Shown one piece after another: positions 26,401 to 42,178 of a stretch of 64,000 nucleotides of DNA. The position numbers and the translations under genes are program-made. Positions within the stretch are counted from its first letter, which is position 1. Each line of letters opens with the position of its first letter. Source of the stretch: Motacilla alba alba (lineage: Eukaryota; Chordata; Aves; Passeriformes; Motacillidae); contig NC_052031.1 of the NCBI RefSeq assembly GCF_015832195.1, forward strand, positions 7,751,850 through 7,815,849, in the 5' to 3' direction. The notes under the pieces are model-generated. The model was not told where the DNA came from. It saw nothing but the letters and a program-made list of their open reading frames with translations, and did not search any database.

Positions 26401-29400
26401 CAGCTGGTTTCATATGTGATTGACAGAAGGCATATTGAAATTTGGCAATTTAGAAGTTAGCATGGGGAAAGATCAGAGTGAAGTGTCACTAGATTGTACC
26501 TCTTCACAATTAACAAAATACTAGTTTCCACAGAGACCAGCACTTTTAACCTCTGCCCCACTGTCTCTGGATGTGTTTGGGTCATAGGCAGCATTGCTTC
26601 TTCTCATTTAAGAAACGAATGAGACAAATGAGACAGATTAGTCCCCTAAAAATGTCATTTTCCTATCTGTGTCTACAGATTTTCCATTCAGGTCTATGGT
26701 TTCTCTCTTAGGCTAGATAATTGCTGTAGGGAGTTTTCAAACTAGTCATAGACCCCCACAACTTTTGCACTGGTCAGAGACAGAAATGCTTTCCTCAGGC
26801 CTCGTTCCAAAGATCTGTCAAGGGATATATCTGCATGAGTTAGTTATCCCAAACTTGTGTCCTACAAAGGAAAATGAGTATTGAGTATTTCTAGGGCTCA
26901 CTTTAGAGTGGTACCTAAAACAGCCCAGACAAACTGTTCTTTTTCTGTTGACCACCAGATCTGAAATACACGCACTATTTATGTATCTGAAGTCAAGTGA
27001 GATGAATAGCCCAAAGCCTGGGACAGAAAGGCTCACAGCTGGAGCACCAAGTGGCTGCAGCATGTCCAAGCTCTCTGCAGTGTACCTGGGAGCAGGTGTC
27101 TCACAAGCTGCCTGCACAGGCTGCTCTGGGGGCTATCAGAGAGAACAGTCTGGGAACCTTTGCAAAATAAGATAAGAAGGGTCTGAAAAGCTAGAAGAAT
27201 TCCTTCAGCTTGTCATTATCCTCATTATCCTCAGCCTGGCTGAGTACAGAGCTCCCAGGCTACCGTTCCTGTGAATTGCTTGCCTCAAGCTCAATGTTTT
27301 ACATTTCCAGGTATATGTTGTCCTCTTGCTTGTGCAGCTCTTGGGCATAGGTGTGGTCTTGTAGGACGTGGGGAGAATGAAATAGATGCTAAGTTACAAA
27401 CCTTCTTTAAGAAAACAATGAAATTGCCCTTACTCTTTTTTAGGAAATTTAAGCAATTATAAAAAGGATTTCTTCTTAAAGCATTTGGGTTTTGAGACAT
27501 GGAAGTTAAAAGCATGTAAAAACTCTGCACTCACTGTATTTCTCTTTAAAAATACAATCTCCCCTGAAATTAAGAATATTTCTTGCAGTTTTTCAGTTAC
27601 AGTTGTATTAATTTAACTTTAAAATAAAACAAATATGTATGGGAAATCATCCAAGGTATTTTTCTTTTTTTTTAAATAAGTTTGCTAAGTTGTTAATATG
27701 AGTAGATTCCAAAATAGAAATGCCTTTCAATTGATACCATTCTTTTAATTTAAGATTACCCACTAAAAGAAATGGTTGTCACAAGAGGCAAAATGCATGC
27801 AATGTAATTGAAACCAGCAATCTACTTGCAATTACAAAGGAAATTAAACCGTGACTTCAAACTGCCTAACTCCCCCCTCAGGCCAACTCCCTGTTTTGTA
27901 CACAGAAGCAAGGGAAAGCCACCCCCATTATGAAGAATTATGGCCACTGTGTAGGGTGACAGCACATCGGCTCAGGAGCTGGAACTGTGAGTCTGGGGCT
28001 GGCCTTTGGTAGCTTCTGAAATGTTTTGATCTGGGGAAAATTTGGGTTGGCTGGTGAGTTCTCGGTCAGTTGCTGAACATTAATGATGCTCTCAGAGAAC
28101 ATGATTGAGTTTTTGATTGTGACTTTCTGCCAGTTCAGGGGTTATGGGTGCCCTGTGTCCAATTTGAACACTTGGCTGAGGGACATTCCCTGTAACCTCA
28201 GAGCTGGGCACTGGTGCCATGTCTTTTACCCCTGTCTTTCCAGCACCTCAGAAGTGCAGCTGGAAGAGATTGAAGCTGTGTTTTAATTTTGCTAAAATTT
28301 ACTTTTGGACTAAATCTGGGACATGGTTATATCACAGAGGCAGGAATCTTTCTCTTTTTGGAGACTCTGTTCCATGATGTGCTAATTCCACCCCCAGACT
28401 GCATACGTAGCAGTCTAAGGAAGTGTTAAATACCTGATAATATTTTTGCCCTTCTTTGTCAGCCTGAAGGAAATATGAATAGATTTAGTTATTAAGATAT
28501 TAAAGGAAGTTGGTTAAAACATTCTGTCCTCTGTGGGGACTTAAGGATTAGAGACGTGTTTCCAGACACAGCTCTGAATAATTTAGTTACATAGTTTGCC
28601 CTTAGAGATCAGAAGCAAACTAACCATGAAATAGACCCTCTGGCTGTTATTTCCTAATTGACTTGATATGAAGACACTCCCAAATCAGGTGGAATGACAT
28701 AGATTTAATGACTTATACTGCAATGCTATTATTTAGTAATAGTAATATTGTAGCTGTGACAGTCCAAGATACAAGAAATTTCAAGTGTCTGAAAAAGGCA
28801 GTATTTCTTATTAGTCTCTCAGATAGAAGAAGTGTACAAGCTTTCAGGCCCAAGGTCACTCCTTAAGGTCACCAGCACCATTGCTCAATAAATTTGACCT
28901 CCATTTATTTAGAAGGAACAACTCTGCTCTGAGTTCAGTATATCAGGTTTTTATTTCCTGCTGGAAACACAATTTCCCTTTGCAAACAGCCTCATTACTA
29001 TCCATTTGCAGAGTAATTGCTGAAAGCTTTTTGTTCACTTCTTTAGAAGTATAGAGCTCAGAAACAGAAGGTCTGATCAAGATGCAAGACAAGATATGAC
29101 AAAGAGATGTCATGCCAAAAGCTTCTTTTTTTTTTTCCAGATATGTGGGCAGTCTAATAAAGGTATTGCCTCTTCTTACAAATCTTATGACTCTATGCTA
29201 TTATTTTTGTTAAGGAGCTACTGAAAACTCTCAGCAATCACCCTACAAATTGCTAATAATGAGGTAATTTGCAAAATGAAATTGTATTTGCTGTAGGAAA
29301 ATAAAACCCTAAGTAGTGAATTCTAAGGAGTGCATGTATTTGAAATAATTGAAGCTTAAATTTATTGAACATTTTGTGGAAAAAAAGGAGCTGTAGAATG

Positions 29401-29822
29401 CTTCAGAGCTGAAATAAAGACACAATACCATGGTGAAGCACAGGAACCTTTAGGCTCAGACATTTTATGCAGCTCAGTTATAGCATTTGGCACGTCTGAC
29501 ATATGCTGGTGGAGGACAAAGAATTGGAGTACAGCTGGAAAGGTGAATGTTTCCCACATCACATGCTGTAAGATTCTGGATCAGTTCTCTCTAGGAATAT
29601 AATATGTGAATGAAAAAAAAGTGACCTATATTTCATGAACAGAAGTTTAATTGGAGTGTCTATTTTGGGAGTGCAGTTTTCTTACAGATCTCCTATGGAG
29701 AGTGGAAGGAAATTGGCACCTCCAAAAGTGGGCTCTGGCTAATGTGAGATGCCACCAGGGAGGTGGGTAACTTCCTCCATCAAAAGTTCTCCAGTAATAC
29801 TACAAAGTGTGTCAAAGAATAC

Positions 29823-29850
29823 TTTATTTCTCCATAAATGGAGAAATAAA
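29823..29850. repeat. 13-bp perfect inverted repeat, 2-nt loop
   Basis: The arms tttatttctccat (29823-29835) and atggagaaataaa (29838-29850) are exact reverse complements separated by aa. No flanking transposon ends were recognised. Confidence 0.9.
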
Positions 29851-30734
29851 ACTAATGTTTTCAGTAAGGCCCACCACACACAATGAGTGTGCTCATCTTC
29901 CTTTGTAAAGGTAGGAGCCTGGATTCTATTTTTACTCTTTTCCGTGTAATAAGGCAGTGACTGGAAATGCACATTTACTGAAATTGCAAATTAATTCAGT
30001 ATTCAACAGAGTCCATCTCAGCTGACCAAATGCTGAGTCAGCCAGAGAAGGGAAAGTGGGCTTCTCACAACAATGAATTTCAGTTAAAAGAGAGTCAGAA
30101 GAAGGATAACCCTTGGCTCTTAAGGTTATTCCTGCATATCACACACAAGCTGCCAAGGTAACACGTCATCTCTCCCAACACCTTCAGTGTTCATTTGCAT
30201 TTCGTGTGTTATGCTACAATGAACAATCTGCATGTCCTATTAATACTTGCAAATTCTTCTGTTCTCAGGGATAAAAGATAAAGCTGAGAGCATAGAATCG
30301 TTTTTGCTAATGCTTTTCTCCACTGAATCAGTTCAGCAACAGCAATCACTGGACCTCAGGGGAAAATGTAAAATGAAAATGTTGATTTATTTTCCTGTTT
30401 TATGGTGGAAGCAGAGACACATTGATAGGATTAGACTGATAAAATGTTTCAGAGATCCAGAAAAGACATTAACAGTACTGCCTCAAACCTTCCTCTGACT
30501 TGAGATAATTTCTTCTCCAAAGAGCCTTTAAAGATGGGCTTTTTATTCTTTCAGTTACTGCAGCATTAACTAGCCATTAGCTATTTATTCAAATGGATGT
30601 GCAAATGTAATAGAGGGAGTTTAACAAACTTTTTCAGCACATTTTCATCAGTCCCCAATACCAGTTTCATAATTTTTTTCAGCCACAGTCTGGTAGACAC
30701 ATATCCTGTTACAGCAGGCCAATCTTTGACACAA

Positions 30735-30762
30735 AGCTGATCACTTGGAGCAGTGATCAGCT
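30735..30762. repeat. 11-bp perfect inverted repeat, 6-nt loop
   Basis: The arms agctgatcact (30735-30745) and agtgatcagct (30752-30762) flank tggagc. Confidence 0.9.
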
Positions 30763-33700
30763 GCTGCATTCATCAGAGCAATAGAGAAAAGTCATGGAAA
30801 AGTTTTACTTTTACAGAAACCACAGGTAAAATTTATTATTTGGGGCACATGGTGTATAGTTATTTATGTCAAGGGAAGGAACCACAAGAGCACAACCTTT
30901 TGCTGTTACAGGCAATGACATAATTGCTGCTTAGGCTAGGAGAGACAAGCAAGCCCACCCCACAGATTTCTGCATATGATCAGGCATGTCTAGGTGCTTT
31001 AAAGCAAATTTAAGACTTGTAAAAGTTGGAGCCACAGAGAAGGTTTTCCCTCAGGAAGAGAGCAGGACAGTTCTGTAGCAGAAGCACAGAAGATGCTTGA
31101 GGCTCCAGAGCTGCACATGAACAGTTAGCTACTGATCACTACACAAATTCAACCTTGGGAAGAAGGGAAGATGGTTTTTAGGGCATAATTATAGAAAGAA
31201 GAGCATGTTTGCAGCATGTGCAAAACATCCTGTGAATGGTGAATAAACAGATGCAGTAACAAGAAGGCCAGTATCAGCCTCTCCAAGAAAAACATCCGGG
31301 ACTGTCCCCTGATTGTGGATGCTGGAACTCACCAGTGCTGCTACCTGAACACCAGGAGGTTCCCCCTTCCCTTTGGTGTCTAAAGATCACTGATTTTGGA
31401 TTTGCTGCTCACTCTTAATAAATGCAATCTCAACAGTCATACATCAAGTATTATTTCTTATTACAGAATTGGGTAAAGTAAAATTTTAAAGAACAGTGGC
31501 TGAGTGCTCCTGTGAATGTGCGTGTTCATGCCTCTCTGTGTGTTTTCCAACCCATACAACAAATGTGGTTAATACTGGACCACAGAATTATAGTGATATC
31601 AGATGTAGCCCTTAGAAATCACATTTCTCCCTGAAAATCCATATTCCCTCAGTACAGAGTTCCATGGGATTTCTGTAGCACGTAAACTCTGCGTGAGGAC
31701 TTTGTTCAAGCCTGGGCTTCCCTCAGCTTTCTCACACCAGTAGATTCCCTGCTTCCTCTGAGCACAGTGCAATCCTTTCCCTCAATAAAACTGTGGTGTT
31801 TTCTTCACTGAGCCTCATATTTCACTCACAGAACTGGTAAATATTTCTTATGTACAAAGGAATAGTTACCTTAGCTTATTCCATCAAATGGTCTAGAATC
31901 TGTGTATAGCAGCAAGTAGAAAAATGTACTGCATGAAACCTCCATTGAATTGAGGAGCAATTGCAGAAACACATTGAAAAAGTGAACATCTCTCAGCCTT
32001 CAGAAATGGTCTTGAATTTCTCTTGTAAGAAATGTGCTAGGTGTATATATGTGTGACTAGTCTAGAAGAGATGGGATGATTCACGTATTGCCAAGTAGAA
32101 AGATGGGCTTGTACAAGAAGAGCAAAACTCTAGGAGATGAAATTCAGATGCAACACTGAGGGCAGGAGTCTTCAGATTGTGAGGTACAATAACCTCTGCT
32201 TTCCATCTACTGGGTGTTTGCAACCACCATTCCCATCCCCACAGCTTCTGGCTCTGAGCTGTTCTTCACATGCATTCAGGAAAGAGTGAGTTTTTGTGTG
32301 GAGACTCTACATCCCAAATTACTGGTCTTGGTAATTCCTTTACAAAATACATGCCTTAAGTTTAAGGATTTCTATTTGGAGACATGGTCCTTTCTGACAT
32401 AGTGCTGACCCCCTTTTCATCCCAAGAGTGAGCAGGTGATCTGTCCATGGATGGAGCAAAAAGCAAAAGAACAAATCAAAAGATTGCTCCTATAGCCATG
32501 CTACAGCTTGGATTTCATGGACGTTTCTGTCAGAAGTTTCTCTGCCTCTGATATCCCTGTGCATTAATCGTTCCCCTTGCCTTGAAGAATTTTAATGTTT
32601 GTCTTCACTTGTTATATGCTCAGACAAACACACTTTCAAGGCAGGAAGAAGGAAACAAAAGGAAATGACTCACCCAGATAACAGGAATGAAATGTATTTT
32701 TTACATTATATTCTATATCTGCTAACTAAATAACCAGAAATATTGCAGTGATGCCAAGGCAGATACTCTCTGAGATGCTTTTAGAGGTGTTTAGAAACTT
32801 GGCTCTGACAACTGAGGAAATGAAAGTCATGCACATTTGTCTATCAGGTCCATCCAGTTTGCAGTTGATGGGAGCTGTGCAGAAGGTCAGTTTGTGAAAA
32901 GCATCCATATGTAAAGGAGTTTCTGCTCCATGAAGATGTAGAGGTGGTTGCTTTTTGAAAAAATGGGAAGAATTTTGTGAAAAATATGTTAGTGGAAAAT
33001 GTAAACAATGGCTGATTTGAGTTTGGGTTGAATGTCTTTGTCCCTTTTCATTGAGAAACAGCTCTGTATCACTGAATGGTGGGGGTTTATTGCACTGAAA
33101 GTCAGAAATGGAAAACACAAACTTGAAGAGAATAGTTCAGGCTTTGCAGAAAGCTGAAATAGATTCACATGCTCATCTGGGCTGCAGTTTACAAGTACAA
33201 ATACAGCAGTTGGCTTGGGACAAGTTTGTCTGCAAACTTGCTACGTGGAATTGATGAAGGATTCAGGCCATCATCCATGTCTAGATAGCAGCATCAGGCT
33301 GGGTTGAGTGCCAGAGTCTCACTAATGCAGCTCTACTGGTCGTGTCCCTGTTTCTGTTTAACCACTGTTAGCCTGGAAATATCCTTGTACTATGTTCTAC
33401 TGGGTGAAGAAACTATCTTCCAGAGATGTTGTGAAATTAGGTTATTTAGAGGAGAAAAGATACTTTTCTATAGATTATGCTTTCGCTTTTGCCCTTGTAG
33501 TACAATTATTAGCCGCCAACAGGATATGGGTTTTGTAAAAATAACATAACATGTAGTTATCTTTGGGATTAGATATCTGGATTTATGACCTTCTGAAGTT
33601 TTCTTCATCACCTTTTTGAAAAGATGAGTTTTCTTGGAGACTCACTGGAAGTCCAGGGCACACCTGGACTACTCAAAAGAGTAAAATGGAATCATCTTCT

Positions 33701-35482
33701 CATGTGTTGTCCTCATCCTCAACGCTTCTGTGGTCATGTTCTGAGCACGGCCTTTGCCTTTGTCAGCCCCTATTGTAGTATCTGCATGCAAGTGAGACCA
33801 ACTGACAGTAGGTGTGGAAGGGACAAAGTGCTCTTCTGTAGCAGGTGGTAGAGAAGAATTTGGTCTTTCCATGGGAGTTTCAGAGCCAAATTAGAGCTAA
33901 AATGTAAGGGATAGGAATCCTGAACCAAAGTCTTCTTCCTCACCTGACAGCCTCTCCTTCAAGGTCATGTGAAAAAGCAGACCTGACATCTCTTTACTTA
34001 TGTGTAAGCATTTCTCCCAGGTAAATCTGCATGAAAAATAAGAATATAATTCCATGGTATGTCCTGAGTTGCCCTCCTACTGTAAAACCCAGTAGGATTT
34101 GGAAAGGGAATGTGCATAGTTGGGGGATGAAAATGTTGTGTGAGATTTCCTGCTCCTCTGAGGACTTGAACTGACCCTTGGTGTTTGGGATTCACATATC
34201 ATTTGCCAGCAAAACAAAAGATAAAATAATAACTATTATAAAACAAACAGCAGGCAAACACAGGAGCCTGTGATTTAGAGAAATTAGGTTACCAAGCCTT
34301 CTGTCTCTCAAATATGTGATCTGAAAGAAAATCATTGCTGTTTGCCAGTCACGTGTTTCTCCACAAACATAGGGTGTCTAATCTCATCCTCATTTACACA
34401 CTCCCATGGATGCTGTGAAATCTAGAGATTTATGGCTGCCTAAAGGCTACATTATTAATAGGAGATAAGCAGCTGACTATAAATTACATACAAGGCATAG
34501 ACTATATAATTTTATGTTCAGTATTTCATAGTTCAGCTGAAGTAGTGGGTTGTTTAAATATTCAAGTAGAGGAAACCGAGGTGGAGATCCAGTTGCAATT
34601 TTAGGGATGCCAAAGTACTTTCACCTAAATATGCCACTATAACAAGTCTGGAGCTGTTGCTGGCCTGTGGTTTCTGCAGGCTTTCCAGGAATGACACCCA
34701 GCTGGGTAAAGGCCAAAGGCAGCATACTTCCAGAGACTTCCTGAGGACTATGAAGAAAAGCTGTTGCTGCTCTGCATCTTGCTAATGCTGCATTTCCCCT
34801 CTTTCTGTCCATGGGAGCTCAGTGCCCACGTCAGGCAGAGAGCAGTGCCAGCCAGCAGGGGTGGCACCAGACAGTGGTGACAGTGTTGGCACCAGGCAAA
34901 AGTACCTTGCTCCCAGTTAGATGGGAGCAATGGCCCAGCACACCTTGGCCTCAGCTGCTGGAGCTTATCTCAAGGGGTGAAAACACAACTCAACCTGTGC
35001 TTCTGCTCACTCAGGCTGATTACTGTGACTTAGTGACAAGGGAAAGCATGAGACAGCAGCTTTTTGTGATGGTCTTTGGCTTGACAGCAGACACCATCAA
35101 CAGGTAGGTCACTGACCTGCCATCATGGTGAGAGAAGTTTTGATGGAAATTTTTTTTGGAACATGCGCCCTAGAGATGATGACACCTGTGCCCCTCTGCC
35201 AGCCCAGGTATCCAGTTCACAGGGTGCAGTGAGTGACACACAACACACCCAGAGTGCAGACCAGTTGCTTGCCATCATGATACCTCAGACATAAACTAGG
35301 TGTTGAAAAGGATCTATAGTGCTTTATTTTCAACCAGCTTACATCTATAAAGACCTGAGCAAATTTGTGTGATTGGACAGCTGCCTTACATTTCAGCAGG
35401 AAGTTAGCCTAGACACCACCCAATCTGCTGTATTATTTAATTTTTTGATTTTATGTGACTCTCTAGCAGACACAAATAAAAT

Positions 35483-35550
35483 CTATATAAATGTATATAT
35501 ATATATAAAAGTATATATACATATATAAATATAATAAATATATACACATA
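35483..35550. repeat. AT/TATA microsatellite
   Basis: The run is an imperfect (TA)n with tatatac and aaatat variants. It is expected to be length-polymorphic. Confidence 0.9.
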
Positions 35551-38500
35551 CTAAAATCTTCAGGACGACTAAGTAGAGATTGGCTTATTTACTCTTGGAG
35601 GGTAAATTTACCCAAAGTAAAGGAACAGCCGATCCCATGAGGCCTCTAAAGAGAAGAGGAAGGAGAAAGTAGATGGGGTCATCAGGATTACCAGGCCATT
35701 GAAACCTCGCCGCAGCTCTCTGTGTATTTACACCAATGTAACTCAAATACAGAGAGAATATGGGAAAATACTGTGCAGGTTCAACTGTTCTTCTGCTCTG
35801 GAACAGCAAGTCTCAAGTGTGCTTTCAGAGACTGTCCCTTAGCTGCTTGCAGGTTTTAAACACTATGACACATTTGTGGTCCTAGGAAAAGGCAGTTATT
35901 TTTTCCTATAAATCCTAGATATCTTTTTCATGTATACCTTTAATTAGTATCTTGGGGAATTCACTCATTTTCCTTGCTTTTATTAGCTACAAATCCATCA
36001 TGTATTACACTTTTACAACTTTAATGATTAACAAGGTAGTGGATGCCTTCTGCCCATGTGAGCTTTGCCTTCATCTGTAAGAATGTTCTGGTTTATTCTA
36101 CAAATAAGCATCACCAGGAAGGCCACGAGGACCTCACTGCTGACTGAGTGCTGAAGGCAAGAGGGACCTGACCGATGAGAAGGAGCTCCTTGGGTGAGGT
36201 GATAGAGTAGCAGGGCAATCTGCTGCAGAGCCTGGGCTTTGAGCTCTGGCTTTAGCCCTCACAGGTACTCCCTGCTATGAATTCATAGCTGGCCTTTGAA
36301 GTTTCTGCAGCTGTAATCTGCTTGTGATAGCAAATGCAGCATTCCTTTGGTCTGTGCTCCATGCAGCCTGACTGAGTATTGAGTTTAGAAGTGCACTTCT
36401 GACAAGAAATTGTTTATGGCTAAATCCCAGAGCAGGGACCATGCAATGCTGCTGTGCTCAGAAGTAAGGTGACATCTGCTTGTTGCAGACCATGACTTAA
36501 GCTCTTTCTTACTTGGATGAAACAGATACGATGGAAATGGTCTGTGAAATTGTGTTCCCACAACAGAAGTCACCAGTGTTCCAGAATAAATGAGAAGGTG
36601 AATTTGTGCTTCTGCTTCATATTATTTCAGTGTTGACTGGGGCAGAGTGAAGAGGAAGAGAAGGAAAAAATGAACCACATAGAAATGTAAGACCAGGTAA
36701 GAGTAGAAGATTTGTCATAAAGTCCAGTGGAGGAAAGGGGACAAATCAGACCTGACTTACAACCCTTTTCTCATTTGGAGCAGTCATTCTGGTTAGCCAG
36801 GGGACAGGCCTTGCCCAGGATAAGCTATTTTTGATGATACAGGCTTTGCTGTAGAAGAGATGGATTTCTGAACACAAGACAGAAAGGTCCATGACAGTGA
36901 CTCTGGTAACTCAGGAGGGAGAAAAGGATAGGAAAAGACACTGAGTACTTTTAATATGCATTACCTAAAACTTTTAATGATCTTTTTTCCAAGTCCACTA
37001 CTTTAGCCAAATTCCTCCAACCATTATCTGTGAAGGTTCAGAAAACTGCATGAGACATGTGGACACACATACATGCCAAAATCCAACCCCTCTCTGCCCA
37101 TATGCTCCACACTAGACTGAGGGCAGGGTTAGTCTTGTTACACCATCAACCCTGCTATACTGGAGTGGGAAAAGCTGGAGCTGAGCCCCACACTCCTGGG
37201 TGACAAGGCTGTTATCCTGCACAACAGATAAGCAACGCTGGAGCTAATGCTGGTCTTTCATTATCATGGCTACCCTTCCTCACCCTTCCCTTCCAGCCCA
37301 ATGTCCTGGAGGAGCAGCTACACCAGGCAGCAACATGTAGGGCACAGCTGTGCAGTACACTTCCACTTTTTATCCCAAATGATGGACACCCCTCTCACAC
37401 TGTCCTGGCACTTGTCGAACGTGAGGCTTGCAGTAGTGCTGTGGGAATGACAACACTGCTTTTCTGTGTCCTGCTGGTGGCTTAAATGAGCTAAATTAGT
37501 CAGCAAAGCTGTTTGCTGCACTGTCCCCTCCACCCTTGTGAGGGAGCAAGGCTTCTGGATGCGTGGGTTCATCCCTGGAATCACAGCCCTCCCAGGAGCC
37601 CCTCTATATGCTGCCCTTCGCCAGGCAATGGCTGGATGTGGCGAGAAGTTGAGTTTACTCTCTGCTCTCTGCTATGGAGACCTTTACTTTTGTTCAGCAC
37701 TTCTTTGTTGTTCTGGTAATAGAAGTTAACAGCCCCTTGAACTGGCATCTCTTTATCAGCAGAAAACCATCACGATTTGGAACATCAAGTGCTGCACTTG
37801 TGCCCTCAGGAGGGAATGTGGAGGATGGGAAGATCAAGAAGATGAACCAGCCTATATCTCTTTGAAGGGCCAAACAAATACTGAAATTGAGTGAGTGCAT
37901 TTATCTAGAGGCTGGACTTTGCATTCTCACATCCTGGTGCTGGAAGCTGGAATTAGGCACAGGTATCTGTTTTTTCCTTTGCTAGAAAGATTTAGAATAT
38001 CACGACATTTGTCATATACGTCTTAGTGACTAGCAAGAAAATTATGTGCCTAGTGTATCTCACAGACAATAAGGAGTGAAATCTCACCCTGTCTTCATCC
38101 CACACTGCAGTTCTGTGGAGTTATTTTGATTTAATGAAAAAGGAGAAATAAGTAGGAGCCCAGAGATATTAGTGAAATTACCTGTCACACAGCATGTCAG
38201 CAGCAGTGGCAGCACAAGGATGCACAAATCCTGCCAGTCCCCTACAACTACCCTGCTGTTAGCTGGTCCCTGAGTATTTCCTTGCAAATCACATTATTGC
38301 TGTTCCTGGGAGTCTCACTTCAGGCTTTCAGTTAAATGGCAAAGTGAAAATAAACCTTAATCACTCTATACTCCATCTGTAGTCAGTAGCAAGAGATGTA
38401 GGGGCAAATCATACCTCACATGGGCTGGAGCACACTCTGTAAGTGCTGATCCCCTTCATTAACTGTAATCAAAGAATAAGCAAAACTAATCTGAGTGTGA

Positions 38501-41245
38501 AGGGTAAATGTCCAAAATTGCTCTGTCCCACACCAGTCATAGGAACGCACCCGATCGTTTACTCAGACTGGTGTGTGTGAAATTCATGTTCCAGCAAACT
38601 GGGATGAGACATTCAGGGCCATTTGCTTGGTTTCTTCCATCATTTCTTTGCTTGATTTCTATGCTTGCAGGGCTTATGTGGACCCTGCCTTTTAGCAGAG
38701 GAGGCATTGCTTAAATAACTGCTTGTGTGTCTGCAAATATGGTTATCACTGCTCTGTTTCTTGCCTGCTTCCTTGTGGTGGGTCTGGATGGCTTCCCAGG
38801 CTAAGGAAGAAAGAACATTCACAGCCTGACTAGGTTGCAGTGTAGCTGCTGGACTGGTAACTTCCATGCCACCCTCTCTCTGTGCTGGGAAAACATTCTC
38901 AGGTTTGGAGGTGGAAATATGAGAGCATCATTGATCAAATGTACCATGCAACAAGGTCCTCATATTGCACTGACAACACACACAAAGATTTTCTTCAGCC
39001 AGGAAAGAGCAAAGAATAATTCTTGGTCCCATAGAAATCAATGACGAGACTTATATGTATTAAAATCTCACAGATGTATTAATTCTTCACACCCTTCTGA
39101 AAGGAGGAAGGAATGGAAGATTTGCTTAATAACTTGCTACACAAAAATCACTCACTTGCTTAAAAAATAACTTACATTAAAACAGGGGTTCACGTTATAA
39201 TGGAAGAACTAATAACAAAGAAAGGAGATGAGCAAATAATGTTGTAAGTTGGTAAAAAAATGTATATGGAACAAAGCCATTGGAAAAGAACTTGACAGGT
39301 TTCTTAATGTTTTAAATTGAAAATGAAAATTAATGGAAAATAAAGCTTTTCAGAGTTGGAAAGATTTCCATGCTGATTTTTAATATAATTAATTTGGTTC
39401 AAAAAAGAGCCTTCTGTTTTCAAAACTGAAAAATTACAGACTTCAAATTTTTTTTTCCAGCTTGAACAGCTTCAACTCCCAATTCATAACAAAATAAAAG
39501 ATATTTCAGTCAAGATTAAAGCTATTTTTTCTGGCTCTAGAAAATTAAGAATTTTCCTGAGATTTTGGTGAAAGAAAATTTGGGTTACTTTGACTTTATA
39601 TCTAGATGTTGAGTGGGAAAATGCTTGGGTGCTCAAAAATATGTGCATGTTAGAAAAATTAGTAAGAATCCTGTATTTGAACAAAGGTTGCTTAGTCTTA
39701 AGGCTGGACTCAATAGTGTTTTCATTTAAGCTCATAAAAACCTGTAGTGTTAGAAAAATCTTAAAAACAATTGAAGTTTAAAAGATTGAAGTGCCTACTC
39801 ATTTAGGTAGGTCATTACAGTCGTGAAGTATTTCCCTGGCAGGGACAGAAGCACACCACTGCCTTCCCTCCTGATCAGCATGCCAGGAATCAGCTCCCCT
39901 GAAGTGCTGTCCTCCTAAAACCAATTGATTTCGACAATTTAAAGACATTCAAGTATCTCTGAGGATAAGTGCAGGCAAGTGAGAAAAGAGTTTCTATGTT
40001 GTAAGTGCTGTGAGGAGGGGAAGGAGGAAGGATTACTCTTAATTTCTAGAGGTCTAAACCAAAAAAGTTTGTTTCATTCTGACTTGAGTACTTGGCTACA
40101 GCAGCTGCACCCCACTGGGAGTTAGAGAAGCACTGAGGATGTGGTTGGTAATATCTAGAGGTGATCTGAGTCAAAGGCTGAGAACATCTCTAAAGGAGGG
40201 GAAAGTTCAAGCTCCAATTTGACAGTTTTATGTAGTTTTCAGTGTTATTAGCATTGTACAATTGCTGAAGGTCTCTTGGGGTTGAGCATGCTGTATCCTA
40301 CACATGTTTATCCTTCAATTCCTCTTGGAGCTGGTTCCCACTCAAAGCACAGCATGATGGCTCCTTACTATCAACTCAGGCAGTCGAGAGTATCAGTTTC
40401 ATAATACATAGAAATTCAAGTTCAACCTAGATACTTCAGAAGAAACTCAGACATGAAGAAAAAAACAAGACAGGATGTTCTACACTTTACTTCTTTCCTC
40501 TGTAGATATATTTAGCTTTCCTGAGGTGTAATATTGTTATGGCATAGCATTAAAAATGCTAAACTCAGCCTTATGTGGTGGCAAAACCACAGAGATGCCA
40601 TGTGCTGCGCAGCCAGTCTCCATGAAGTTTGCTTATATCATTCCAGATTGATCACCCTCCTCCACACCTCCTGCACATGTTTAATGTAGCTTTTTTATAC
40701 TTTGCCATTAAGTCTGTAGTTGTGTAACACAGGTAATGGCGCTATCCCATATATTTAAATAGTTTGTGTACATCTGGTTCTATGACAGGAATTATTACTT
40801 TACTATTGCAAGGACACTGGCCATGGTCCAGCAATTATGTAAATTTGTAGCAAAGCGAGGGAGAGAAGGCCAAGTATTGGCGTGGGATTAGCAGGCGGCT
40901 GCCTGGTGTAGCAGGTGGTGAAAGGACCATTGGCTTTCAGACATGCCCAAACTGGCCGTGAATTAAATGGGTGTTAGTGTGTGGAATTTTAGAGGATGGA
41001 GTGCAACATTGCCAAGACCAGCTGTTGCCACCTTCACCTCTTCCTTCTGCTGGAAGCAGGAGGAGCATCAGCCTGTTTTTCTTAGAGATCTCATCAAGCT
41101 CTTCTTCCTCCTCCTTTCTGCCTTCTTGTGATGGCAGTGACCTTGCCTGTGTACCACCCTGGTCTGAACTGTGTAAATAGCTGCTACCAGGAATTTGGCT
41201 GGCTGTTACCATGACTGATGAACATTTCCTTAATTACACTGCTTA

Positions 41246-42178
<933 letters not shown>

